28,126 bases of DNA, from the IMG/VR virus record IMGVR_UViG_3300025652_000394, positions 1 through 28,126 of that record, one strand, 5' to 3'. The position numbers and the translations under genes were made by a program. This document shows positions 9,101 through 15,545 of this stretch, piece by piece. Source of the DNA: a virus. How positions within the stretch are numbered: position 1 is the stretch's first letter; each line of letters begins with the position of its first letter. A model generated the notes under the pieces. The model had not been told where the DNA came from and did not search any database. It was given only the letters and a program-made list of their open reading frames with translations.

Positions 9101-11338
9101 ACAGTTGTAGTCGCAGGTAACATAACAGTGCAGACTGGTAGTGACTTTGACATTGACAAACTGTTTGGACTCTTCCGAGACAGGAATGCAAAATCTAAAC
9201 TAGCAAAGAGAAAAAATGACTTGCTGAATTTATCAGAGGCAGTACTACTTAATGCTAAGACAGCCCCGTATTTGTTCAGACCTCTTACTCAGGATACCCT
9301 AAATGCTTTAGCAGATGAGGTCCAAGAAGGAGAAGAAGAAATGGCTTTTGACAATCCTCTAACTGAGATACGGATGGAGTCTAACTACAAAAGTGCAGCT
9401 ACTCTAGTAGGTGGGTACGCTAACGCTATCTCAGGGTGGAACATCGCAGCACAAGCAGCAGAGTATAATGATCCTAATTCCGAGTACATTAGTACAGGAA
9501 CTATGGTCAACTCATCTAAGCACTTTATGCTTAATGGTGTGTTGTTGAATCAGATTAATATTCTATCCCCATTCACACAGGAACGAACGTTAGATGGAAT
9601 TGTAGAAAGACTTTCAGCAGCTCTCGACGCCGCTTCTAAGTTGATACACACCGCGTTGAATGACAATGAGCAAACCCTAAATGCAACAGTGTACTTAAAG
9701 AGTATAGGATTTGAAGATGCTGACGTAGTTGCACTTCTCACTACACCTCTTGTACGACAGTTTGTAGAAAAACGTAGAACCAGCTCAGCTGGTGTAGGAA
9801 CCGTGTTCCAGGAATTAGGTATTTCTAAAAAGGTGTACGGGCAGATATCTAAGAATGATCCAAATCTGGAAACCCCCGTCGTAAATACAGAAGAGTTAAA
9901 AGCAATTACTGCTGCTAATGATAGCACAAGTGAGGCTGCTAAGAAAGCATTTATAGCTTTTGCAAATGCCTACTCTGCAGGTAATAGCTTATCCGAATAC
10001 TACGAGGTAATTGCAGTAGATAACCTAGATAGCATGGGAGATCTTGGTGAGGTCATGGCTTATCTAGACACTCTTGAAAACTACAGAAGAGGAGGAGACA
10101 AGAATATTGTAGGGTACAGTGAGGTAGAGAAGATACTCAAAGGAGAGGCATACAGAACTATGCGTGCCTTCTACAATATGATTGATGAATCAATGCAGGT
10201 ATCGTCACAGCTGTTCTTAGGAGGAGCCGAATCTGTAAAACAATTTAAGTCAGACCTTAAAGAGGCTACAGGTAAAACTAAGCTAACAGCTGCAGAGCAT
10301 AGATTTACAGACAGAGCCTTATTCTATCACTTGCTTACTAAAGACGGCTCTCCTATGACACAGTTCATGAGAAAGGATGTCATTAAAAGCATGCTGTTAA
10401 ACCCTAACGACAATTTGAATACACAGATACAGAATCTTATAAAAGAGATTCCAACGTTGCAGGTGAATGAGATGCTAAGCAGAGCAATTCCTGGTATTGG
10501 GAATGATAAGCCCACTAATAGAGTGTGGGGCATATCGATGGAAAATACTGAGAAGATGACGTTAGAGGCGAGAGAGAAGGTTAGACAAGACTTTGGTAAG
10601 CTTCTGTACACTCCAGAGATATACACACAAGGACAAGAAAACAGCGAGAAGTTAAACAAAAGAATACAGAATATAGCCAAGCGATTGGTCATCAACTCTG
10701 TAGTTACCACTGGACTTGCTCCTTCGTTCGGTACGTATTACAACTCTGTTCCAATTGACTTCTTCTTGCAGATTAAAGATGAGGCTACAGGCAAAAGCCT
10801 TATGGAGTACATGCGAGAAGAGTTCCATACAGCCAAGCAAGATCCAAGATACTTTAGTGACTTTATGTTTGACTTTGTACAGAACTATGGTACATCTACT
10901 ATAGGTGGAAGACCACTAATAAGTAGAGTACCTAGCGGATTTAAAGATGAAGGAAAAATTCTAGTAGGGAGGAAAGCTAGCGCAGAGCAGAACTTTCCAA
11001 GGTTTGCTACTAAGGCAAACTACAAGAAAGGAGTAGACAAAGTGTCTGTGTACGAATACAAAGACGGAGTCTACTATAAGATACATAGTTTAGGAATTGC
11101 AAATAACCTGCTAGAGTTGAACTTACGAGATGCAGCAGGAGAAGTAGTTAGGACTAGCTTCTGGTCAGCTGTTAATGGGCAGAAAATTGTTAATGTTAAA
11201 ACGTCTGGGGGTAAAGTAAAAAAAGTAAATTTGACAAGCCGCAATGGGATAACCAGTTCTCAAGTAGGAATAACATCTCCTAATGGGGAGGTAAAAACTA
11301 CGACTACGCAGACTAACCTAGATAAAAACTGTAAATAA
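107..11338 (+). CDS. Giant multidomain virion RNA polymerase (crAss-like) with zincin metallopeptidase motif
   Basis: The 3743-aa protein carries GSDFDIDKLFG at residues 3011-3021. Asp3013, Asp3015 and Asp3017 match the metal-binding DxDxD of the single-chain, two-barrel RNA polymerases of crAss-like phages (phi14:2 gp66 family). The stretch before it (MYRIPNQDYSSNVPSRIAG, then GILPKGY) and an earlier SLFKSNVYQIKLPG also look like this family. SAKK at about 2721-2724 may supply a first-barrel lysine; that is inference. HEAFH at 1604-1608 with EEMMAEE at about 1642-1648 resembles a zincin active site. The N-terminal 500 residues hold glycine-rich hydrophobic segments (about 181-206 and 462-474), followed by a long charged helical region. 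Low-complexity linkers at about 888-935 and 1409-1465 separate the parts. Family knowledge suggests the protein is packaged and injected. At 2180 aa, phi14:2 gp66 is much shorter. ATG at 107 follows the previous stop by three bases; no Shine-Dalgarno sequence is seen. Confidence 0.9.
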   Translation: MSDTKPLDPLTGLLSKPKATDPLGALLSEGTGTYRPRERGSQTQGLFGAVSTGDFSNYSDYGLDVSAQTRDYEELRAQRQSNWEKYGRGFTKLGVTAGASFVNTFTGMAGLLDYATDTSKSFSEKSLAAYEAKHARAIDTEEWRESIRKAMPHYYTREEIANKGTLEGIWTANFLSDKVFDGVGFFLGTAASMYATGGLGILGRAGQALKLSRSLAAYRTGKSLASGTGVAKSLNTYRNTKFWTSKVGGAAAYMEGAFYSSLGEAALEGRETGRITYEKLVEKAKKDKEFRGEDPNLTSQEMQQLKMQAQEAEASAFYGNVAVLTASNAVAFRGLLKPFKSRNVTSSFLRKTTTAERAAGKGLVVDKLADLPGGFRQVAQGARFSAPFLATMASEGTEEASQYAIQEGITDYQMARYNDAGLGELVEGMMDTSRIKALGEALPQIGKRASETFSNPESREQFIIGALVGILGGGKTSFQESQAKRKNRDVQEKLFNSPAFYNLAAKSEEVGVQSYFLKEMEKAEAAGDSKLYDFYQKKFRAAQILQHYEAGSLDMFREMMTDAKDLSEKEFKETFGYDADSKIDQNKQIDGILETVKEVEKSASFIDEMFATPTKRGVSRLFMSKEAKQLEDEEQADESVYKKFLKQEAATLRMVDGAIQEKVDKIKAMFPDSSLSVETEQKDGKKRVIDIENRLRRYARNAFGVVTEEGFTPSSPNLVKNMNTLLEDARKTMAPEQFVALKQELEDLRDLITQKDNGAQGLKNLLRDPKTRDLAISRAKLVERTAKQQKIDAVVDEAITSTVDSDELAEKVKGFKEAGVSEAAIEKANNEVRDRQATVAEARASWDTITRSDVAKLTGLTPLQEKARKAYLEGRAQEEPLVNTVEVARKKQAERDRQRRQNSKDDEPQAGKTKTDTSAAPGSENTNEPSATKEDALFTRSDGQGQFELTDDGKVFVSSTGQPFSNNLDEQRTVDGKPVIDRKDLLDSEEVKAGSTVELEVIEDSWWLENRNKTEYSNQAAHIPIYVRVPGKGIVGVLASNDSAMRRAVYENWKAGKQEEQAVTVKVAQKQLNNRNNAVAAAEDGTQVPFFFNVFETFGNVPIGVVIYDKDGTNARGITVANTQMLSPAEQASLDTAVQRTKAQGLKYGQVVVFAKNSNGEWRSHVVSTAKLNEAEQARALELLSKSSDSAAYNELVDLVGLNTLEPGEFDVIQNLFLQVEDRYIPGTNKRVIRMGIPIPTTQTTVPGAFLIASIDSETLEGLVNGTLTAADIRKNKNVLGNLVQEVTKDEEGRVITKGIGFQVLKQNDVADKFINSIVPELSKLIANKRRQVDIADMNTDPAAFQALASATHERNPNDTAAGFAGIIGTDIAKVNGSIHHDIGLSFDVAETRVGGKKLTAESVKITPHQPNTPPQAAPTNTERAFAEAAEAQRRKAAQQQNQEPGPQQEPGLEQKEPEFTQKYIFEPGITIEGKDVQVALGPKTGKIAAIQYFDNDTIYFVEKSNTAEWEKSIGPKVVQAIRAQANTKLDDNVSEDDAPFRLAGEDPIVKMDRAEAEAWLKKRGIPVEFYDAALRVGSSVAHGYMKNAGVYLWNNAEVGTEYHEAFHYSFRTMLTDKQREALYKEARVKYNLPNATPLELEEMMAEEFRDYVFTAQGTEETLPGKIKKFFQDLFNFIKALFTNTVEIQQFYSLIESNKMPKKFERSAERFEGKEAYRLVDAFNQDFEFQQEVVDSVSSVFIKHFKELEDFRINKKLLVTELLGTGENNKGEIARFFLKHSISNPDGTYVSEEALDAFAKATTKQERGAAAKKYKFIAGIPATDAILEGAIPISFIRNSNSADLKKAASVYFNVWNNWINVEDELGNVDKFGWRDAVAMDLKKYGYTVGLAKSQVRKDLIEDEGLASKEETNYDKIFNISHFEQDPTKTVSEEVRRLFSKITNAKENSVGFVTYVNVDEAIRASLAVAVGSQSYEEILGNIIEAAPNFEVLQPIANFLKGPVQAADAAALSRFFKKTYSEHRIVKEEMIEEAMNVKTINSDRKSAAIGWATSWKAESVSTEIVTRPGAVFIESKGKLKFNNNVIEGKARLQHIKSAIAQYQKASSTEAKAVALNDLMWFSSLGMARTKSEAEARLLSYLKKHEGNPEDEAQIIYNKLINAVISKALNLTTEGGIVKKATLKETPVNFFKSEGSTIKALAEIAAEFTLPTALAYVNGKGKTIYPYNLPTTFSDTLQDMRKGKDSELYQLMMKDPSLAMTIGEKEKGRALFLYLLESKEFDITSFSLDVVQNESQDDQNIEYKKLSERDSMILRLNMFLNDGQKYSYIPLPVQETRGRIDFLKVPTFGNPIKKSITKAGIPKTASGEQAMLTHIVLRDLVRLSLNPALAKNVNNGFHLSGITDVEVKGGRLSQVIQDALKYPKGPEYKYVFDEINSQVKNYSETVFQKYGQEFMQELAKYNILKLDEEKNSWSIPKNSRLDASQSNYGSVSEMVKAYMLTDLVARIEMAQAFRGGVMQFKDTTAFYKRMGLLNTPGDKLMMEGEVVHDPTYGIPKIIKEASIQKIRISDPYHDEIAGRIERMYVKYFENLNYSIEEAAEKARNIADQYKTDNRGADHTDAQAFISPYMFRNIEQGLGRWTAKDEQWFNEYIAGKGEWKAKYTPAYKFYAEERLIDKGVLNVDMQKNSYVVLTKDFVQGNELLTAMYNRMMNPNDPIDIINTESAKKSFKGQLFEVNQELGEQMFAGLESRDMDGSKLYMPQIINDKEDMTAKMNRQIRKGIPTMVDKTATYTLADGTTLTGEQLLNEYHNANEEIIQMQGKKLFDELGWTALKEDPSNNELRLNFLQRIREVIYDNKLKNNQVDSNLDKQLRLVEDLETGRYDFNVPLYFPVYQREFESLIYSLFKSNVYQIKLPGRELVQVAGPGKWEIDGEIRELRHLDIDESTGNVIHSEVLISQDVADRLGLKVGDTGIMYRIPNQDYSSNVPSRIAGILPKGYSKTVVVAGNITVQTGSDFDIDKLFGLFRDRNAKSKLAKRKNDLLNLSEAVLLNAKTAPYLFRPLTQDTLNALADEVQEGEEEMAFDNPLTEIRMESNYKSAATLVGGYANAISGWNIAAQAAEYNDPNSEYISTGTMVNSSKHFMLNGVLLNQINILSPFTQERTLDGIVERLSAALDAASKLIHTALNDNEQTLNATVYLKSIGFEDADVVALLTTPLVRQFVEKRRTSSAGVGTVFQELGISKKVYGQISKNDPNLETPVVNTEELKAITAANDSTSEAAKKAFIAFANAYSAGNSLSEYYEVIAVDNLDSMGDLGEVMAYLDTLENYRRGGDKNIVGYSEVEKILKGEAYRTMRAFYNMIDESMQVSSQLFLGGAESVKQFKSDLKEATGKTKLTAAEHRFTDRALFYHLLTKDGSPMTQFMRKDVIKSMLLNPNDNLNTQIQNLIKEIPTLQVNEMLSRAIPGIGNDKPTNRVWGISMENTEKMTLEAREKVRQDFGKLLYTPEIYTQGQENSEKLNKRIQNIAKRLVINSVVTTGLAPSFGTYYNSVPIDFFLQIKDEATGKSLMEYMREEFHTAKQDPRYFSDFMFDFVQNYGTSTIGGRPLISRVPSGFKDEGKILVGRKASAEQNFPRFATKANYKKGVDKVSVYEYKDGVYYKIHSLGIANNLLELNLRDAAGEVVRTSFWSAVNGQKIVNVKTSGGKVKKVNLTSRNGITSSQVGITSPNGEVKTTTTQTNLDKNCK
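128..190 (+). repeat. Tandem short protein motif DPLxxLLS at the giant protein's N terminus
   Basis: Residues 8-15 (DPLTGLLS) and 21-28 (DPLGALLS) are two copies of one motif, spaced 13 residues apart, starting seven residues from the initiator. The two DNA copies differ at several third positions, so protein-level selection is more likely than a fresh DNA duplication. A packaging tag, docking site or processing site is possible; none can be shown here. Confidence 0.6.
4916..5050 (+). other. Zincin-type metallopeptidase active-site segment inside the giant protein
   Basis: The segment encodes HEAFH (residues 1604-1608), matching HExxH, whose two His residues bind zinc and whose Glu is catalytic. 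About 35 residues downstream is EEMMAEEFRDY; a Glu there is well placed as third zinc ligand, as in gluzincin-like folds. It lies just after the proline/glutamine-rich linker and before the RNA polymerase part. Cleavage of the giant chain, of other virion proteins, or of host material are all open options. Confidence 0.6.
9143..9157 (+). other. RNA polymerase catalytic DFDID motif
   Basis: These five codons encode Asp-Phe-Asp-Ile-Asp at residues 3013-3017. The three aspartates correspond to the metal-binding triad of the beta-prime-like double-psi beta-barrel in multisubunit-type and YonO/crAss-like RNA polymerases. All three are intact, so the enzyme is probably active. This motif is the main evidence for the function of the whole protein. 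Confidence 0.9.
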
Positions 11339-14300
11339 TGAGCTGTAGCTATAGAGTTGGGGGAGTAGAAAACGCATTACTTACAGATGTCTTTAATTAT
11401 GTTGAAGACAACCCTAGTGGGGCGCGAGCAGGCTTCAAAATTGAAAACATGCTGCTCTCTCGTAACATGGTATTTAAAGATGGGAATGCTTTGTTTGCTG
11501 TAAAACAAGATGGAGTAACAGAAGACATAGCTAACATAAATAACACGGCACGTGAGTTTTTTGGAGTTGTAGGAGATCTAATAATGCAAACTCCAGTAGG
11601 GAGAGACATACAAATCTCCGTAAATGACAACATTCTAGAGCTACTAAATCCTACAAGTGACCTTCAGAATTCATCTACTACCACAAGAGGGGTAGATAGG
11701 GTAGTAGAAGAAGTAGAAGAAACCGTTGACCCTTTGATCAGCGAAGCATTTGATAGGAAAGAAAAAGTAGACGATCTAACAGACAAGATCGTTACTAACC
11801 TACAGCTGCAGATAGACAGACTAAACAGGCTTGAGGAAACGGAGCCCATAAAAAGTAGGAGAAGAGAACTTGAGTTGTTGAAGTCTAAGCTTAGGAAAGT
11901 AAAGACTGGAAAAGAAAAGGTAGACAACTTCTATGAATACATAGATTATGTATTTAATCTAAGCAAAAGAGCTGCTACAGCGATGGATAGGATTGAAGAT
12001 GAGTACGCTGTTGCGTACAAAACTATGCCTAACTCAGATAGAGCTGCAATCTTATCTAAGATATCTACATTAAAGCAAACCCTAGATGCTTTCTACACAG
12101 AAGACAGAAATCTATCGGTCATTAACCAGCTCCAGAGTAAACTGGTGCGTATGCAAGATGAGTCTGGGACAAAAGATGAACTCTTAGACAAACTTGTAGT
12201 GTCAATAGCTGACATGAAGGAGCTAAATGACAGATACTTAGAAATAGCTATACCCATCCAGGCTGATCTCCTGCTGGAATATGCTCCAATGGAAGTTAAT
12301 CAAAAGTTTAACGCGAGCATAGAGAGGCTAGAAGCTGCAATAGCAAAGAAAGACTTTAACATTCCCTATGAAGGATTGAAGAGGAGAGATCCGCGTGCAA
12401 TTAAAATTATGCGTGACACTCTTAAGATAGGGGCAGGACAAGAGAGGAGAGAGAAGTTAATGAAGCTGAACGTTATCCAGCTGAAAGAACAGATAATTGG
12501 GAGAGAGGCTATCATACGAGAGTTACGAGAGACGCATCAAGATGCTTCGTCCTTTTCTATGTACGCTGATCCGTTAGTATACAATTCAGAAACTAACATT
12601 CAACTGTTTGCAAATGCTGTAAAGTCAGAACTGTTTGACGCTCACCAAAAAACAATCGACACAAAGTATCAGTTAGAGCCTGCGTTTAAAAAGTTCAGAG
12701 AATGGAAAGGTGTATCAGAAGATAGGCCTGACAAGTTCTATGAAGACTTGTTTGAGACTGTAAACATTGCACGAAGACAAGAAGACGGTACAATTAAAAT
12801 GGTACCGGTCCTGTCCTTTGTGCAGCCCTACGACATGAAACGGTTTCAGAGTGCAAAGACTCAAGCATTTGAAGCTGCTAAAAAAGCACACAACTATCCC
12901 AAAGACAATGCCGACTTAGATGATTTCTTTAAGTCTGATGATGGGAGAAGGTACAATGCAGCTGTCGCAAAATGGTATGCTGAAAACACTGAACCTATAC
13001 AGGGAGCCCAGGACATTATTGACCAGATGATACGGGAGCGGGATAGTTTAGATTACGCAAGAAGCAAAGCATTTAAAGACGGAAAAGAAGAAACAGGAAA
13101 AGAGTTAAGCTACCAGTACCATGCGTTAGAATTAGAGATAAAAAAAATATACAGACGTGGTAGGAATGGGATGCAAATAGTTGGAAACCTGACTGTACCT
13201 AACCAAAGCTACAATAACACAAAGTTTACTTCTATGCCCGCAGAGGCAAAAGAGTTTTATGATGTGCTGCTAGACATATATAAAACACAGCAGAAGAAGC
13301 TTGGTAAGGGAGGTATGTCTCAAAACTCTTGGGACAACTTCTCGTACATACTTCCATCTGTTAGAAAGTCTGCGTTGGATATAGGACTAGAAGGCAACCC
13401 AGGAGAAGCAGTGACTGACGTAATAAACGATGCGTTTTACCTGCAAGAAACTGATACAGACTTTGGGGAGCTAGTACAAGCTAGTGGTGAGCGAATGAAG
13501 TTTATACCTAGATACTTCACCAACGTAGTAGAAGAAGCTAAAGTGTCTAAGAACATAGTAGACAGTATAGTTAAGTTTACTGATATGTCTAACCGCTACG
13601 AGGCTAAAGCTAAGATGCTGGGCATGGTAAACGTAATGCACGATGCTATTGCATCTAGAGGCAGCCTAACTATGATGGAGTCAGGACATTATCTCTCTGA
13701 TCGTACTGGACAAAAGCTAGGATATAACCTTGAGCTGAAAAAGAAAGGTAAAGAGTCAAACACATATAAAGCATTAGAAAGCTTCATCGACAACGTAATC
13801 TATGGAGAGTCTATAAAAGGAAATGCTAAGAAAACAATCTTAGGTAAGCTGTCAGTATCAAAGCTAGTGGGGCAAGCTTCCTCTCTTACAGCATTAGCAA
13901 GATTGTCTGGTAACATGCTACAAGCAACCAACCAGCTGATTATTGATAGCACCATGAATGCCCAAGAAGGCTGGGCTAATCAATTCTACAGTAGATCAGA
14001 TTTATCTCGTGCAAGATTTAAAGTACTTGCAAGCATGTCCTCAGAGGGACTAAGCCCCAAGTTCAATAAAGGAACTAAGCTTAATAAAATGCTGGAGATG
14101 TTTGATGCTTTGCAAGAGCATTCACAAGCATTTGAAAAGACAACTGGAACTGCAGTTAAGAAGGCTGCAGATTTTGGGACATCGTTTGCAGCGCAAAGAG
14201 GAATGGAGTGGCAGACTACGGCTGAGAAGATGGTGGCTTTGGCTATATCCCTGGAAGGAACTCTTAAGGATAAGAACGGTAAGGTTGTAAAAACAAAAGG

Positions 14301-15177
14301 TGGGAAAGACGCCAACTTGTGGGACGTGCTGGAAGTAAACAGCAGAGGCAGACTTGTAGTAAACTCAGAGGTTGCAAACTTTGGTAAGAAAGAGCTAGCA
14401 GCTTTTGCAAGTAAGCTTAATGGGATTACTAAAAGAACTAACCAGCTTAAAGGTCCTATTGATAAGGTGCTATTAGAGCGTCAGAACGCTACTAGACCTT
14501 TAATGCTTTTTAGAAAGTTCTTAGTGCCTGCCTATCGTAAAAGATTTGGACACTCTACTGGGGGCTACCACGTTGATGTAGAACTAGGAGATATTACAGA
14601 AGGATACTACACAACTGTGGGAAGAGCAATGGGTAGTGCGTTTTCATTTGGGAAACAACTTCAATTTAAAAGAGCATTTAGTCAGCTGAATCCGTTCTCA
14701 AAAGATTTGTCAGATTTGCAGAGGCAAAATTTAATAAGAGCTTATCACGAACAAATCTATTTGTCAATGCTAGGTCTTATAACTGCTGCGTTAGGAGCTG
14801 CAATGGATGATGACGACGAGTTCGATAACTTTGCAGGACACTTTGCTATCTACCAAGCACATAGACTGCGAACAGAACTTAATGCATTCAGAGATCCGTC
14901 TGAATTATTTAGACTGGCAAAGAATCCTACAGCAGCTAGTCAATTGATTGAGGACAATATTGATTTAGCCTTCGCGACTAAAGACTTGCTGCTTAATTCT
15001 GTTGGTATAGTCCCTGATGAGGATGTGTACTATCAGCGGAGAGCAGGTCGAATGCAGAAGGGAGATCTTAAATGGACAAAAGAATTCTTAGATGTATTCC
15101 CAATTGCTGCTGGTTTGTACAAATCAGTAGACCCAGAACAGGCTTCTAAGTACTACGAGATAACGAGTAAAAAGTAA
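11338..15177 (+). CDS. Large unidentified protein paired with the RNA polymerase; candidate virion or cargo protein
   Basis: The 1279-aa product starts at an ATG sharing one base with the stop of the giant gene (TAATG), which suggests translational coupling and a fixed ratio. Residues about 120-300 are highly charged and probably coiled coil. The middle is also helical and rich in Lys and Glu. A hydrophobic helix containing LSMLGLITAALGAAM lies near 1141-1155, directly followed by DDDDEFDNF. A segment at about 1060-1090 (FRKFLVPAYRKRFG, then GDITEGYYTT) looks like a conserved patch. No catalytic motif, signal peptide or polymerase signature was recognised. Position and size fit the large proteins encoded beside crAss-like RNA polymerases, which in some relatives are capsid or tail cargo; that role is inference. 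It ends 11 bases before a terminator hairpin. Confidence 0.75.
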   Translation: MSCSYRVGGVENALLTDVFNYVEDNPSGARAGFKIENMLLSRNMVFKDGNALFAVKQDGVTEDIANINNTAREFFGVVGDLIMQTPVGRDIQISVNDNILELLNPTSDLQNSSTTTRGVDRVVEEVEETVDPLISEAFDRKEKVDDLTDKIVTNLQLQIDRLNRLEETEPIKSRRRELELLKSKLRKVKTGKEKVDNFYEYIDYVFNLSKRAATAMDRIEDEYAVAYKTMPNSDRAAILSKISTLKQTLDAFYTEDRNLSVINQLQSKLVRMQDESGTKDELLDKLVVSIADMKELNDRYLEIAIPIQADLLLEYAPMEVNQKFNASIERLEAAIAKKDFNIPYEGLKRRDPRAIKIMRDTLKIGAGQERREKLMKLNVIQLKEQIIGREAIIRELRETHQDASSFSMYADPLVYNSETNIQLFANAVKSELFDAHQKTIDTKYQLEPAFKKFREWKGVSEDRPDKFYEDLFETVNIARRQEDGTIKMVPVLSFVQPYDMKRFQSAKTQAFEAAKKAHNYPKDNADLDDFFKSDDGRRYNAAVAKWYAENTEPIQGAQDIIDQMIRERDSLDYARSKAFKDGKEETGKELSYQYHALELEIKKIYRRGRNGMQIVGNLTVPNQSYNNTKFTSMPAEAKEFYDVLLDIYKTQQKKLGKGGMSQNSWDNFSYILPSVRKSALDIGLEGNPGEAVTDVINDAFYLQETDTDFGELVQASGERMKFIPRYFTNVVEEAKVSKNIVDSIVKFTDMSNRYEAKAKMLGMVNVMHDAIASRGSLTMMESGHYLSDRTGQKLGYNLELKKKGKESNTYKALESFIDNVIYGESIKGNAKKTILGKLSVSKLVGQASSLTALARLSGNMLQATNQLIIDSTMNAQEGWANQFYSRSDLSRARFKVLASMSSEGLSPKFNKGTKLNKMLEMFDALQEHSQAFEKTTGTAVKKAADFGTSFAAQRGMEWQTTAEKMVALAISLEGTLKDKNGKVVKTKGGKDANLWDVLEVNSRGRLVVNSEVANFGKKELAAFASKLNGITKRTNQLKGPIDKVLLERQNATRPLMLFRKFLVPAYRKRFGHSTGGYHVDVELGDITEGYYTTVGRAMGSAFSFGKQLQFKRAFSQLNPFSKDLSDLQRQNLIRAYHEQIYLSMLGLITAALGAAMDDDDEFDNFAGHFAIYQAHRLRTELNAFRDPSELFRLAKNPTAASQLIEDNIDLAFATKDLLLNSVGIVPDEDVYYQRRAGRMQKGDLKWTKEFLDVFPIAAGLYKSVDPEQASKYYEITSKK

Positions 15178-15183
15178 GGCCCT

Positions 15184-15213
15184 AAAAAGGGGGCAGCGAA
15201 AGCCGCCACCCCC
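15184..15213 (-). terminator. Intrinsic terminator between the two converging gene blocks
   Basis: On the minus strand, GGGGG and CCCCC (15213-15209 and 15193-15189) pair around an inner GCG/CGC stem, and the hairpin is followed directly by TTTTT (15188-15184). This is a standard rho-independent layout for the last minus-strand gene. Read on the plus strand the hairpin also forms, but what follows is only AATTT, so it is weaker for the 1279-aa gene. It occupies most of the 43-base gap between the converging genes. Confidence 0.8.
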
Positions 15214-15220
15214 AATTTCC

Positions 15221-15502
15221 TTACTTTCTCGATCGGTTAACGGCTACCATAAACAACGTTAGATATCCCATGAGATCCATGAGAGTATCTTCCGTGTCGC
15301 CGTTAACACCTAGGTTTTTAAGCCTACGCAACTTATGTTCTATCTGTCCTTCTAGCAATTGGAGTGACGATAGATTGCAAAACAAATTGATATCAGAAAG
15401 AGCACTGTCTCCATAAGCTTCATTCTTCTTTGCAAGAAGAGTCTTTAAGCTGTCTAGAATATCGTGTGCTTCTTTAATGGTATCTGATTTGATTACATCC
15501 AT
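15221..15502 (-). CDS. Small DUF1599/MazG-like helical protein
   Basis: From the ATG at 15502 the product is 93 residues. The core reads LLAKKNEAYGDSAL, then an IEHKLRRLKNL-type segment, then EDTLMDLMGYLTLFMVAV. This pattern of KNxxYGDS, a basic KLxRLKNL helix and an acidic DTLxDLxGY helix resembles DUF1599 (nucleotide modification associated domain 1), whose members are common in phages and relate to all-alpha MazG/dUTPase-type proteins. A role in nucleotide metabolism is therefore likely but unproven. The frame is open up to 15622, but that start is a TTG. ATG at 15559 is an alternative and would overlap the glycosylase gene by 14 bases. The chosen start follows A-rich sequence and best fits the domain. 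It is the last gene of the minus block, just before the terminator. Confidence 0.7.
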   Translation of the reverse strand: MDVIKSDTIKEAHDILDSLKTLLAKKNEAYGDSALSDINLFCNLSSLQLLEGQIEHKLRRLKNLGVNGDTEDTLMDLMGYLTLFMVAVNRSRK

Positions 15503-15545
15503 AGTAGTTGTTGTTTTATAGTCTTGTTCCCAAAACCTAAGTTTG

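Noticed and set aside
14102-14290. 62-aa plus-strand frame inside the 1279-aa gene
   Set aside because: Low-complexity Arg/Leu/Trp composition from an alternative frame; no start context.
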